Below are positions 34,198-43,978 of a stretch of DNA of 64,000 nt, piece after piece. The translations under genes and the position numbers were made by a program. The notes under the pieces are model-generated. The model ran no database searches, was not told the DNA's origin, and was given only the letters and a program-made list of their open reading frames with translations. This DNA is from Roseivirga thermotolerans (lineage in GTDB: Bacteria; Bacteroidota; Bacteroidia; Cytophagales; Cyclobacteriaceae). Within the stretch, counting starts at the first letter, position 1. Every line of letters begins with the position of its first letter. The stretch is from the NCBI RefSeq assembly GCF_014653175.1, contig NZ_BNAG01000003.1:496001-560000 (forward strand), in the 5' to 3' direction.

Positions 34198-34779
34198 ATG
34201 GGAAAGAAGGCCGTATTTCTGTTTTTATTAATCGCTCTGCCGGTAATGATTTTTCTATTCCTGAAATTCTTTGGGAGAAACGAATTCACTATACCGGTAT
34301 ACTACGAGCAAGGACTTGGCGACTCGCTTTCAACTCCCTGTTTAGACAAGGCCAATAAGCAATACCTTGTTAACTCAGATTTGCTTCCAAAAGGAGGTAT
34401 TAATATTGTCCATTTTGAACAAGCCGATGGCCCCGTTCTAAAGTCTCGCTTAGAAGAATTGGAGCGGGTGCAAGATGTCTTCTATGAAGACGATCATATC
34501 CGGTTAAACACGTTTCTTAACAGTCAGACCATTGCACTGGATGATATAACAGATTATAACAGGCGTATTCAGTTTCTTGATCAGTTTTGGAATATGGAGG
34601 CGCTGGATAGCGCATCTTGGGCAGAACTTAAATACTGCTCCATGGCCATGACCCCTCTTGACAACCGTGTGGTGCTGGTAGATGCCGCAGGGAGAATACG
34701 GGGTTATTACAATATTTTGGAGCGGAAAGAAACAGACCGCCTTATCCTTGAGTTAAGAATTTTAAAAACCGAAGAATAG
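34198..34779 (+). CDS. Sco-like protein lacking the copper-binding residues
   Basis: A 193-residue protein with one N-terminal helix (5-22) and a thioredoxin-like domain that aligns by eye with Sco1/SenC copper chaperones: the region after GINIVHF, the RVQDVFYEDDHI helix, and LVDAAGRIRGYY near the end. The CxxxC copper site that should follow the first strand is replaced by EQADGPVLKSR, and the later His of the copper site (usually in a DHS-type turn) is DNR here. It therefore cannot bind copper as Sco does, yet it keeps the position Sco genes have in oxidase clusters. It may have a structural or regulatory role. It lies after a terminator but within the cluster. Confidence 0.75.
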   Translation: MGKKAVFLFLLIALPVMIFLFLKFFGRNEFTIPVYYEQGLGDSLSTPCLDKANKQYLVNSDLLPKGGINIVHFEQADGPVLKSRLEELERVQDVFYEDDHIRLNTFLNSQTIALDDITDYNRRIQFLDQFWNMEALDSASWAELKYCSMAMTPLDNRVVLVDAAGRIRGYYNILERKETDRLILELRILKTEE

Positions 34780-34780
34780 T

Positions 34781-35317
34781 ATGGCACAAACGCTGGAAAA
34801 GAAAAAGTCGATGGTGTGGATTCGTATCCTTTCAGTAGCAATACCCCTCGCAGTGGCTGTATTGCTTGGCTTACCTACCAAACTCAACCTGGGTGAGTGG
34901 GTGTACAACCTTCCACATGCCATAGGGGCTATTAATACTCTTACTTCGGTTTGTCTTATTGCGGCCTTTATAGCGGTAAAACAAAAGAAGATCAAGCTTC
35001 ACCAACAAATGAATACGGCCGCTTTTATTTTAGGCGCTATATTTCTTGTACTCTACGTCTTGTACCATGCCAGTGCTCAATCTACTCCTTATGGAGGCGA
35101 AGGAGCTTCAAGGTACATCTACTATTTCTTTCTTATTTCTCATATTCTGTTGTCCATTGGGGTTGTGCCGCTTGTGTTACTGGCTTTCTATTATGCCCTC
35201 AACAACATGATCGATAAGCATAAAAAGATTGTGAAGTATACTTTTCCAATCTGGCTATATGTATCTGTTACGGGTGTTATTGTTTACTTGATGATTTCTC
35301 CCTATTACATGCATTAA
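34781..35317 (+). CDS. DUF420 membrane protein (CtaM-like oxidase assembly factor)
   Basis: A 178-residue four- to five-helix membrane protein of the DUF420 family. Features: WVYNLPHAIGAINTLTSV (about 45-62), KLHQQMNTAAF, YVLYHAS and a C-terminal YVSVTGVIVYLMISPYY. In Firmicutes the related CtaM is needed for assembly of heme A-type oxidases, so an assembly role is likely here too. It starts 1 base after the Sco-like gene and shares TAATG with the next gene. Confidence 0.85.
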   Translation: MAQTLEKKKSMVWIRILSVAIPLAVAVLLGLPTKLNLGEWVYNLPHAIGAINTLTSVCLIAAFIAVKQKKIKLHQQMNTAAFILGAIFLVLYVLYHASAQSTPYGGEGASRYIYYFFLISHILLSIGVVPLVLLAFYYALNNMIDKHKKIVKYTFPIWLYVSVTGVIVYLMISPYYMH

Positions 35318-35622
35318 TGGGAATTATGAGCATTAAGAATTATCTTTGCAGCATGAGTAAGCTCTGGAGAAAATCGGTATGGATTGGGTTATTTCTGATG
35401 GTTTCAGGAACTCAATTACTAGCGCAATGTGCCATGTGCCGTGGTTCCGTTGAGTCTACCGTAAGTGCCGGAGATACCTCCATGGCAGCCAATCTCAACC
35501 TTGGTATACTTTATCTGTTCTTTACACCATACGTGTTGGTAGCAGCTATCGCCATTATTTGGTACAAAACCAGTAGAAAAAATGTCAGAAAAGCCAAAGG
35601 TGCTGGCAGTATTGCAGGGTAG
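35317..35622 (+). CDS. Small membrane protein with a CAMC motif
   Basis: A 101-residue protein with a signal-like N-terminus (hydrophobic VWIGLFLMVSG) and one clear helix near the C-terminus (about 66-86), then a basic tail. Just after the likely cleavage site comes QCAMCRGSVES, a conserved-looking CxxC that could be redox-active or bind metal on the periplasmic side. Its ATG overlaps the stop of the DUF420 gene (TAATG). An ATG at 35353, with TATCTTTG at 35341 just upstream, is an alternative start. It lies with oxidase assembly genes; a role there is inferred. Confidence 0.72.
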   Translation: MGIMSIKNYLCSMSKLWRKSVWIGLFLMVSGTQLLAQCAMCRGSVESTVSAGDTSMAANLNLGILYLFFTPYVLVAAIAIIWYKTSRKNVRKAKGAGSIAG

Positions 35623-35962
35623 GTGCCCTCAATGCAGAAAGGGCAAACTTTTCCAACACACGGCCTACAATCTGAGCAAGTTCACGCAAATTAATACGCA
35701 TTGCAGCCATTGCGGGGTGAAGTTTGAGAGAGAACCACGATTTTTCGATGGCGCTATGTACATCAGCTATGGGCTCTCTGTGGGGCTCTTTCTGGTGTCT
35801 GCCTTTATCATTTACCTCTTTTTTCATCCGGTTTCCGAAAACGTTTATATGATCGCAATCATATCGGAGGTTGTGCTGCTCTATCCCCTCATGTTTCGTT
35901 ATTCCCGTATTTTCTACCTCTATCTCTTTGGGGGGCTAAAGTTTGGGGGTTCTATGAAGTAA
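35582..35962 (+). CDS. DUF983 zinc-ribbon membrane protein
   Basis: A 126-residue protein with an N-terminal zinc ribbon (CPQC near 15-18, CSHC near 41-44) and two membrane helices (about 60-82 and 88-108), the hallmark of the DUF983 family, often found next to oxidase genes. Function unknown; a role in heme-copper oxidase assembly is likely from context. It overlaps the preceding gene by 41 bases in another frame. It closes the respiratory cluster. Confidence 0.88.
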   Translation: MSEKPKVLAVLQGRCPQCRKGKLFQHTAYNLSKFTQINTHCSHCGVKFEREPRFFDGAMYISYGLSVGLFLVSAFIIYLFFHPVSENVYMIAIISEVVLLYPLMFRYSRIFYLYLFGGLKFGGSMK

Positions 35963-36045
35963 TTCTTTCACTACGCAAACTATTCACCGCCATTTAGGTA
36001 ATATTTTTGCTTGGTGCTCCCTAATTCTTCCCATGCGGGAAATTA

Positions 36046-39000
36046 TTGTTAGATTTCATCGTAGAAAAAAGGGTGATTAGATTGAGCCGCATTCGACAGT
36101 TATTATTCCAGCACAAAGCCTTTTTGTTGAGCGTATTATTGGTTGGGCTCACCCTGATAATTGACGAAGCTATTTTCTCTGACCAAAGGAGAAGGGTAAA
36201 CCCTCAGGAAACCATAACGGAAAATCTGCACAAACAACTCAATGAGCTGGATGGGCTGTTGCAGCAATTGAGCGACATAGCCGTAGTGGATCTGAGTCGT
36301 CTTTTCAACCGTTTTGAGAGCAATGATGAAATGCCATATTTCATCTATGAAAACGGAGAGGTAATCTATTGGAGTACCAACCGCTTTGTACCCAAATATG
36401 GCACACTGGATGGTACTTACATTTATCGGTTTTTGGAGCTCAAGAGTGGCAAGTACATAGTAAAGCGCAAAGTGATTAACAGCTCGCAAAACCGCGTAGT
36501 TGAGATTTACGCACTCCTTCCGCTTACATCGGACGTGGCTCTCAACGAAAGTTTTGAAGAACACGGGCTAAACGGAGAAATTTTTGGACGCTCATCTTTC
36601 ACACTCAATGCTCAGGAACAGGAGAATGGTAAAAATATTTATGCTCCGGAGGGTATTTTCCTCTTTTCGTACGAAGGAACCCAACGCATGAAGATTGATT
36701 ATCCGAAGTATGCGGTCTTTATATTGGTGCTCTACCTGGTGGCTATTTACTTTTTCCTGAGGTCGGGTTATGACTATGCCCAATACCTCACCAATAGAAA
36801 CTATCTGACGCTGGGTGTGTTGGTTTTAGTCATTTTCATTGGTGTTACCCGCTACTTTATGTTGCGCTATGAGTATCCGCTAAGTGTAGTGGAGTGGTCA
36901 CTTTTTGAACCTGATCAGTTTGCCGAAAGCTTATGGCAACCGTCATTGGGCGATTTTTTACTTAATCAGTTGGCCATAGTGGCCATTGTTACTTTCACCT
37001 TCCTTAGACTCAGAAAACGTCAAACCGATCGCCATAAGATTAAACCTCTGGCGGTGGTGGGAGGTACTCTTTTCTTGCTGGCCAGTCTGCTGTATTTTGT
37101 TCAGGAGATAAGCTCACTGTTTGTCAATTCGCAGTGGTCTTTCGATGTAGGAACAGACATCAACTTCTCGCCCTTCAAGCTCATGGCTTATTGGGGAATC
37201 TTTGTGCTTGGTATTATTCCCTTTATTTCTGCTCATTATCTGAGTATAGAGCTAAGCAAAACCGACAAGAGAAAATGGGTACTAATGGTCTTGGGTGCAA
37301 TTTGCTTGGTTCTGGTAATTGTATCGGTAGGTTGGCCTTCTCAATATGTAACTGTGGGCCTTGTAATGGCCATATACTTACTTGTAGTAGTGGGCTTTCA
37401 TTTTGCGGAGCAGCTAAGTCAGGCCAACTATTCCACTTTCCTTTACCTCTTTACTACCGCTTTGTTGGTGGCCACCATTTGTAGTGTGGTGTTGGACAGT
37501 CACATAAAAGAAGAGCGGCTGTCCAATAAGCGCATGTTAGCCACCAGGCTTTTGTCTGAAAATGATTGGGAAGCCGAATACTTGTTGTCTCAGGCAAAAG
37601 AACGCATAGAGTCAGATGTGCTCATACAGGCCAACATTACCAATCCATTTTCTTCCAAAGAACTTATCCGTCAAAAAATACAAAGGGTGTTTCTGGGCGA
37701 TTACTTCGATAAATATGAGATAAATATTCTCTTGTTTAATGGTCGGGGAGCTCCTGTTAGTTCGGCTACCACGGTGAATTACGATGGTTTTTTACAGAGC
37801 CACGCCAGGCCGGAAAAAGAAACCTCTGTTGAGGGACTCTATTTCAATAGAAGTAATTATCCGGTAGCACTCAATCAATACTATCTGTTCAATGAAATAA
37901 AGCGATACAATACCATAATTGGTTATGTAATAGTCATTCTCGATAGAAAGGAGGTGCTTAACAATAGCATATTGCCAAGGCTTTTATTAAGCGAGTCGGC
38001 TCCATCTCAAGGTCTGAGGCATTTAGACTATGCCGTGTTTGAAGGAGAGAAGCTGGTAAAGAGTGTTGGCGACTTTAACTACAGAAGAGATTTCGATGTG
38101 AGCATGCTCTCCAATCCGGCTATTTACGATGGAACAATGAGCCTGGCGGGTTATGACCATCTGGCAGTAAAAAATCAGGCCAACAACCAGGTGTATATAA
38201 TCTCTAACCATCACTACCCCCTACAGTATGTAATTACCAACTTCAGCATCTTTTTCTTGTTTACGGTAGCCATGATTATTCTCATTTTCGGAATTTCCGC
38301 AGGCTACTTCAATTGGAGAAAGCAATCCGTAACGCTTTCAGCCAAAATTCAGATTCTACTCAATTTTGCCTTCTTCTTGCCACTTATTATTGTGAGTATT
38401 GTGGTACTCAGGCTGGTGAACAAAACGGTGGAGACCAATATTGAGAATCAGTACCTTTCTACTACTGAAAGTGCAGCACAAAATATAGCCAACCAGTTGC
38501 AGGCCTTTTTGGAAGGGCAGAATGAGAATAATGAGGCCCTTGAAAACCGAATTGCAGAAATAAGCCAATATGCCCGGGCCGACATGAACTTGTTCAATAC
38601 CAATGGCCGACTGATCGCTACCAACCAACGGCTTATCTTCGATAATGAGTTACTAGCACCTTTCATTAACCCACAGGCCATGGCAGGAATTGTGGAATCC
38701 GGAGAGCGCGAAGAGCTGTATATTGAACGGGTGGGTAATCTCGACTTGAGTTATAAGGCTACTTATTATGGCATCCGGTCCAACGAAAATAATGCCTTAT
38801 TGGGAGTCTTGAGTATGCCGTTTTTCGATTCGGAAGAACAGTTGAAAGCCGAACAACGCGATATTCTATCCAACATACTCAACTCATTCACCTTCATCTT
38901 TGTCATCTTTGTAGTGCTGTCGTTTCTGGCTTCCAGAATACTCACATATCCATTTAAGTACCTCACAGAGAAGATTAAGACTACTACACTCTCCAACCTA

Positions 39001-39774
39001 AACGAGCCCATTTCCTGGCCAGCCGATGATGAAATTGGTCTGATGGTCAGGGAGTACAACAAAATGCTCAGCAATTTGGAGAAGAGTAAAAAGGCTCTGG
39101 CACTGAGCGAGAAGGAAAGTGCCTGGAGAGAGATGGCACAGCAGGTAGCTCATGAAATTAAGAATCCGCTTACTCCTATGAAACTTAAGCTGCAACACCT
39201 GAAAAGAGTGCTTTCGGCAGCGCCAAATGTAGATATAGAGTTTAACAAGCCAATAGATAACCTGCTGAGTCAGGTAGAGACCCTAAGTGATATTGCCACT
39301 TCATTCTCTTCATTTGCTAAAATGCCTATGCCAAAGAGTGAAAGGCTTAATTTGGTAGAAGTGCTAAAAAAATCGGTAAGGCTCTTTAACGAAGATAAAA
39401 TGGAAATACAGGCCAATATTCCAAGACAGCCTGTGTGGATTATGGGCGATGATCAGTTGCTGGGACGAATATTCAATAACCTAATTCTCAATGCTTCGCA
39501 GGCAATTCCGAATGAAAGAGACGGAAAACTGGAGGTAGAACTGGTATTGACCCATAATAAGGCTCGAATTACCTTTTCCGATAATGGAGTGGGGATTCCG
39601 GAGGAGATCAGCGAGAAAATTTTTATCCCTAAATTCACTACAAAGGCAGAAGGTTCCGGGATAGGCCTGGCCATAGCTAAGCGTGGGGTAGAGCATGCCG
39701 GAGGGAGTATATGGTTCGAGTCTGTTCCCGATGAGGGAACCACCTTCTTTTTGGAATTCCCATTAACCGATTGA
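36046..39774 (+). CDS. Very large membrane sensor histidine kinase (NtrY-like core)
   Basis: A 1,242-residue kinase. About 980 residues form the input: a membrane helix near 25-42, a periplasmic loop to about 225, a block of ten or so helices (about 225-480), a second periplasmic region (about 490-720), another helix near 735 and a further extracytoplasmic part to about 945. A HAMP-like linker follows a helix near 950-970, then the phosphoacceptor WREMAQQVAHEIKNPLTP with His1036, and a complete ATPase domain (LILNASQAIPNE; DNGVGIPEE; GSGIGLAIAKRG). No receiver is fused. The start is uncertain: TTG 36046 gives this length, with GTG 36073 or TTG 36082 close behind and no ATG. It overlaps the next gene by four bases. 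Confidence 0.88.
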   Translation: MLDFIVEKRVIRLSRIRQLLFQHKAFLLSVLLVGLTLIIDEAIFSDQRRRVNPQETITENLHKQLNELDGLLQQLSDIAVVDLSRLFNRFESNDEMPYFIYENGEVIYWSTNRFVPKYGTLDGTYIYRFLELKSGKYIVKRKVINSSQNRVVEIYALLPLTSDVALNESFEEHGLNGEIFGRSSFTLNAQEQENGKNIYAPEGIFLFSYEGTQRMKIDYPKYAVFILVLYLVAIYFFLRSGYDYAQYLTNRNYLTLGVLVLVIFIGVTRYFMLRYEYPLSVVEWSLFEPDQFAESLWQPSLGDFLLNQLAIVAIVTFTFLRLRKRQTDRHKIKPLAVVGGTLFLLASLLYFVQEISSLFVNSQWSFDVGTDINFSPFKLMAYWGIFVLGIIPFISAHYLSIELSKTDKRKWVLMVLGAICLVLVIVSVGWPSQYVTVGLVMAIYLLVVVGFHFAEQLSQANYSTFLYLFTTALLVATICSVVLDSHIKEERLSNKRMLATRLLSENDWEAEYLLSQAKERIESDVLIQANITNPFSSKELIRQKIQRVFLGDYFDKYEINILLFNGRGAPVSSATTVNYDGFLQSHARPEKETSVEGLYFNRSNYPVALNQYYLFNEIKRYNTIIGYVIVILDRKEVLNNSILPRLLLSESAPSQGLRHLDYAVFEGEKLVKSVGDFNYRRDFDVSMLSNPAIYDGTMSLAGYDHLAVKNQANNQVYIISNHHYPLQYVITNFSIFFLFTVAMIILIFGISAGYFNWRKQSVTLSAKIQILLNFAFFLPLIIVSIVVLRLVNKTVETNIENQYLSTTESAAQNIANQLQAFLEGQNENNEALENRIAEISQYARADMNLFNTNGRLIATNQRLIFDNELLAPFINPQAMAGIVESGEREELYIERVGNLDLSYKATYYGIRSNENNALLGVLSMPFFDSEEQLKAEQRDILSNILNSFTFIFVIFVVLSFLASRILTYPFKYLTEKIKTTTLSNLNEPISWPADDEIGLMVREYNKMLSNLEKSKKALALSEKESAWREMAQQVAHEIKNPLTPMKLKLQHLKRVLSAAPNVDIEFNKPIDNLLSQVETLSDIATSFSSFAKMPMPKSERLNLVEVLKKSVRLFNEDKMEIQANIPRQPVWIMGDDQLLGRIFNNLILNASQAIPNERDGKLEVELVLTHNKARITFSDNGVGIPEEISEKIFIPKFTTKAEGSGIGLAIAKRGVEHAGGSIWFESVPDEGTTFFLEFPLTD

Positions 39775-42700
39775 TTGTGCAGCGTGGTATTTTCGGCATT
39801 CTCTTTTTATTGTTTACTGTAGCCGCCTGGGCTCAGTCGCCTTTCGAGCGGTGCCGATGGATAAAGACCCACAAGAACCCTCAGGTACTCGATTCTCTAA
39901 CCGTATTTCCAGAGTCTATACGAATAGTAGCCCCCGACAGCCTGCAGCAGTTTAGTTTTAATCTCTCTAGCAATTCAATAAGCTTTGAAAACGCTCTTCA
40001 CGATTCTGTGCGGGTGTGTTATACCACTTTACCCTTCGACTTGCACAGCAAGCGAGCCAATAAAACCCTCGATATCTATGATTCTACGGCTCTTTTCAAA
40101 GACGCTATTTTATACAAGCAAGCGCTGGCCATTCCTAAACGCGAAGAAATTGTAAGTACAGAGAACATCTACAAAACCGGTAGTATTTCTCGCGGAATAT
40201 CTTTCGGTAATCGGCAAGATGTATTTGTGAACTCTACACTCAACCTACAGATGGAAGGACAACTGACCAATGGAGTAAATCTGAGAGCCGTGATTACCGA
40301 CCGGAACGTGCCCTTTCAACCCGAAGGGAACACCCAACAAATTCAGGATTTTGATAATGTATTTATAGAACTCTATTCCAATGACCAGTGGCGTTTGAAA
40401 GGTGGAGATGTAGTGTTACAGAATGGGGCTTCACACTTTTTGCGCTACTACAAAAACGTGCAAGGTGCGCAATTTTCTACCCGATACGACATGAAAGGAG
40501 GCTTTAAGGCACAAACTACTGTGGCCGGTTCTGTGGCCAAAGGTAGGTTTGCCTCGGTGAGTATAGAGCCCATAGAGGGTGTTTTGGGGCCCTATCGCGT
40601 AAGAGGGCCGAACAACGAGCGGTTTGTTATTATTTTGGCCGGATCGGAGAAGGTGTTTATTGATGGAGAACAACTGACCAGGGGTTTTGACAATGACTAC
40701 ATTATAGACTACAACCTTGGTGAAATTACGTTTACCAACCGGGTACTCATTACTAAGTTTACCCGTATAAGGGTAGACTATGAGTTTTCCGATCAGAACT
40801 ACAGCCGGTCTATTATACAGGCTAGTCATTACCAGCAGAATGAAAAGCTAAACTTTGCCTTCAACTATTACAGCGAAAAGGACAACCGAAATCAGCCATT
40901 GCTCTTTGACCTTAGCCAGGAAGAGAAGCTCATACTGGCCAATGCCGGAGACAACCTGAACCAAGCCGTGACCAGCCGTGTAGATAGCGTGGCCTATAAT
41001 CCAGATCGTATTCTTTACCGCAAGACCACCGGTACTGACAACTTGGGTAATGATTATGATATATTTCAGTACTCCACCAATCCCGATAGTGCTTTTTTCG
41101 ATGTCCGCTTTTCGGAAGTAGGCCAGGGTAATGGAAATTATCGGCTTAGAAATACCACGGCCAACGGAAGAGTTTATGATTGGATTGCTCCTCTGAATGG
41201 TCAGCCGCAGGGAAACTACGAGCCGGTGGCCCTGCTCCATGCTCCCAACCAGAAATCGATGGCCACATTGGCTAGTGGCATTAAGTTAAACAAAACCGAT
41301 GCTATTGAAGCAGAAATTGCTTTTTCAAAAAACGATGTAAATCTCTATTCGCAACGCGATAGCGATGATGATGACGGGTTGGCCTATAAGCTTATTCACA
41401 CCTCCAAAGACCGTAAACTTAACTTCTTACCCAACTATGTGCTCAACTCCAGCCTCTCATACGAGTATAATAGCGAATCTTTTACCTTTATTGATCGACT
41501 CAGGTACATAGAGTTCGATAGAGACTGGAGTTATAATCCCCAGGAATTTAGCACAAGCTTCACCGAAAACATTTTTCAACTCAACTTGAACCTGTCTCAA
41601 AATGTTAGCAACGCACTGGCCTATGCAATGGTGAGAAGAAAGCGGGGCGAGGCTGTCGATGGTTTCCAACATAGCCTGTCGCTTAACAAGCGTTTGGGGC
41701 CATTTCAGTGGAAATCGAGCGCATACTGGATGCATAATGACCAAACTGTATTGCGTTCAGAGTGGAACCGGCTCAACCTCGATTTCTCCTACCAAAGCCA
41801 ATGGTTTATTCCGGGCTATCGCTATAGACAAGACCAGAATGAGGTTCGCCAGCAAGCGACCGGTGAGGTGGTAAGAACAGCCATGCACTTTAAAGAGCAT
41901 ACCCTTTACCTTAAAAATGCAGATACACTTAAGACAAGCTACGGTATAGACTACCAGACTCGTGAAGACAGGCTACCGGTAAATGGTGAGTTGGTAGATA
42001 ACAACCAGTCGTATACCTGGAATGCCTTTTTTCGCACCCAGTTCAACCCGTCCAACAGGTTGTATTTGCTGTTTACTTACAGAGAACTTGAAAATTTGAA
42101 TGCAGTGGCCTCTGACAAGCTCGACCGGACCATTATGGGTAGAATGGACTGGGCTGCTTCTTTTTTTAAGGATATGGTGCAGTCAGATTTAAACTACAAC
42201 CTGGCCAACAGCCGCGAACTCAGGAGGGAATTTATCTTTATTCAGGTGCCTACCGGTGAAGGAACCCATACCTGGCGAGACGACAATGGAGATGGGGTGC
42301 AAGACCTTAACGAATTTTACCTGGCAGTAAACCCCGATGAGAAGAATTATGTGAAGATATTTGTGCCCACCGATACATTTGAAGAGGCCTTTAACACCAT
42401 AATCAGCTATCGGCTGAACATAAACTTTCCCAGAGAATGGCTCAGCCAAACCGGTTTACGAAAAATACTGGCCCGATTGTCTAACAGTACTGCATGGGGG
42501 TTCAATGCTAAAATTACAGAAGAAGAGCTTGCTAAAAGATTGTGGCCAACCAGTGTGGCCGATGATCAAGTGCTAGGTTATAATGAAAACCTGCGATCTA
42601 CCTTATTTTACAATAAGACCAACTCAAAGTTTGGTGCCGATGTTGGCTTAGCCAAACTCGAAAATAAACAGCTTTTGGCCAATGGCTTTGAGCAACGCCT

Positions 42701-43229
42701 CAACGAAGACCTTCGCTACCACATGAGATGGAATGTGAGTAAAGGACTGAATATAGATGTCAATTATGTAGATGGAATTCGCTTGAGCAGGTCTAACGTG
42801 CTCACACAACGAAACTACCGGGTAGAGTTCACCAGTATTAATCCATCGCTTACCATTCAGCCTTCGCGAAACTTTAGGCTCACAGGCAGCTACAACTATA
42901 AGTCTAAGCAAAATGTACTCACAGAGGCATCAGCAGAAAGTGCCTTCCTAACAGAGTTTGGACTGAATACACGTTATTCTAAAGCTGTTAAAACCAGCAT
43001 TACGGCTAGTTTTAAGTATATAGATATCGACTTTGAAGGCGTTGAAACCTCTCCCGTTGGTTATGAACTGCTGGAAGCATTAAGGCCCGGAAGCAACCTC
43101 ACCTGGAACCTGAACTGGCAGCAAAGATTGAGCAATGGGTTGCAATTATTGGTAAGGTATGATGGTCGAAAATCTGGTGATAACCAAACGGTACACTTAG
43201 GAAGAATTCAGGTAACAGCTTTGTTTTAA
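39771..43229 (+). CDS. Large outer-membrane-like protein, function unknown
   Basis: A 1,152-residue exported protein: signal peptide (about 1-23, FLLFTVAAWAQ), then long runs of alternating hydrophobic/polar residues rich in Tyr, Asn and Arg, typical of an outer membrane beta barrel of many strands. A middle block, about 270-345 (VRGPNNERFVIILAG, then DGEQLTRGFDNDYIIDYNLG), is a recognisable Bacteroidota sequence type whose function I do not know. No plug or TonB box is evident. Its TTG start overlaps the kinase stop (TTGA), so it is co-translated with that sensor and may be a partner of it. The last four bases overlap the convergent mlaF-like gene. Confidence 0.8.
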   Translation: MIVQRGIFGILFLLFTVAAWAQSPFERCRWIKTHKNPQVLDSLTVFPESIRIVAPDSLQQFSFNLSSNSISFENALHDSVRVCYTTLPFDLHSKRANKTLDIYDSTALFKDAILYKQALAIPKREEIVSTENIYKTGSISRGISFGNRQDVFVNSTLNLQMEGQLTNGVNLRAVITDRNVPFQPEGNTQQIQDFDNVFIELYSNDQWRLKGGDVVLQNGASHFLRYYKNVQGAQFSTRYDMKGGFKAQTTVAGSVAKGRFASVSIEPIEGVLGPYRVRGPNNERFVIILAGSEKVFIDGEQLTRGFDNDYIIDYNLGEITFTNRVLITKFTRIRVDYEFSDQNYSRSIIQASHYQQNEKLNFAFNYYSEKDNRNQPLLFDLSQEEKLILANAGDNLNQAVTSRVDSVAYNPDRILYRKTTGTDNLGNDYDIFQYSTNPDSAFFDVRFSEVGQGNGNYRLRNTTANGRVYDWIAPLNGQPQGNYEPVALLHAPNQKSMATLASGIKLNKTDAIEAEIAFSKNDVNLYSQRDSDDDDGLAYKLIHTSKDRKLNFLPNYVLNSSLSYEYNSESFTFIDRLRYIEFDRDWSYNPQEFSTSFTENIFQLNLNLSQNVSNALAYAMVRRKRGEAVDGFQHSLSLNKRLGPFQWKSSAYWMHNDQTVLRSEWNRLNLDFSYQSQWFIPGYRYRQDQNEVRQQATGEVVRTAMHFKEHTLYLKNADTLKTSYGIDYQTREDRLPVNGELVDNNQSYTWNAFFRTQFNPSNRLYLLFTYRELENLNAVASDKLDRTIMGRMDWAASFFKDMVQSDLNYNLANSRELRREFIFIQVPTGEGTHTWRDDNGDGVQDLNEFYLAVNPDEKNYVKIFVPTDTFEEAFNTIISYRLNINFPREWLSQTGLRKILARLSNSTAWGFNAKITEEELAKRLWPTSVADDQVLGYNENLRSTLFYNKTNSKFGADVGLAKLENKQLLANGFEQRLNEDLRYHMRWNVSKGLNIDVNYVDGIRLSRSNVLTQRNYRVEFTSINPSLTIQPSRNFRLTGSYNYKSKQNVLTEASAESAFLTEFGLNTRYSKAVKTSITASFKYIDIDFEGVETSPVGYELLEALRPGSNLTWNLNWQQRLSNGLQLLVRYDGRKSGDNQTVHLGRIQVTALF

Positions 43230-43978
43230 GACAAAGACCTGAATTTGCGCATCATTTTGTTAGCAAAGACAAAGTCATCTAGTTCCTGAACACCCGAATG
43301 CATAATATCATCTGAGTTACCTTCCCATAACTTTTTGGTATTGCCAATAAACACAATATACTCCCCAATTTCCATTACCGAGTTCATGTCGTGAGTCACA
43401 ACCACCGTGGTTATCTGGTATTCATCGGTGATTTCGGCTAACAATTGATCTATTTTAATAGATGTTTGAGGGTCGAGGCCAGAGTTGGGCTCGTCACAGA
43501 AAAGGTATTTGGAGCTATTTACAATAGCCCGGGCAATGCCCACTCGTTTTTGCATACCTCCGCTAATTTCAGAGGGCATACGCTTGTTGGTGTTTTCCAG
43601 CTTCACCCGTTTTAGAACAGTATTTACACGGTCTAGCTTCTCATCTTCAGGCATAGTAGTAAGTACATCCAACGGGAACTTCACATTTTGCTCCACGTTC
43701 ATGGAGTCAAAAAGAGCACCGCCTTGAAAAAGCATACCAATCTCGCGCCTGATTTCCGTTTTTAAATCGCGGTTAGCGTTAATAAAGTCGCGGCCATTGT
43801 AGAGAATCTCCCCCGAGTCAGGTTTGAATAGCCCCACAATGTTTTTAAGCATAACGCTTTTTCCTGAGCCACTTGCACCAATAATTAGGTTGGTTTTGCC
43901 CTGCTCAAAAGTAGCGCTGATGTCGTTCAGCACCGTTTTATCTTCGAACGATTTGGTAAGGTTCTTTACTTCAATCAT
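43226..43978 (-). CDS. mlaF: MlaF-like ABC transporter ATP-binding subunit
   Basis: A 250-residue ABC ATPase with Walker A GASGSGKS (about 36-43), Q-loop LFQGG, signature SGGMQKRVGIARA, Walker B YLFCDEPNSGLDP and switch His in VVTHDMNS. It fits the MlaF/Ttg2A group that powers phospholipid movement between the inner and outer membranes. It overlaps the upstream permease gene by four bases; the two form a short operon. The usual MCE-domain protein (MlaD) is not encoded next to them in this window. Confidence 0.9.
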   Translation of the reverse strand: MIEVKNLTKSFEDKTVLNDISATFEQGKTNLIIGASGSGKSVMLKNIVGLFKPDSGEILYNGRDFINANRDLKTEIRREIGMLFQGGALFDSMNVEQNVKFPLDVLTTMPEDEKLDRVNTVLKRVKLENTNKRMPSEISGGMQKRVGIARAIVNSSKYLFCDEPNSGLDPQTSIKIDQLLAEITDEYQITTVVVTHDMNSVMEIGEYIVFIGNTKKLWEGNSDDIMHSGVQELDDFVFANKMMRKFRSLS

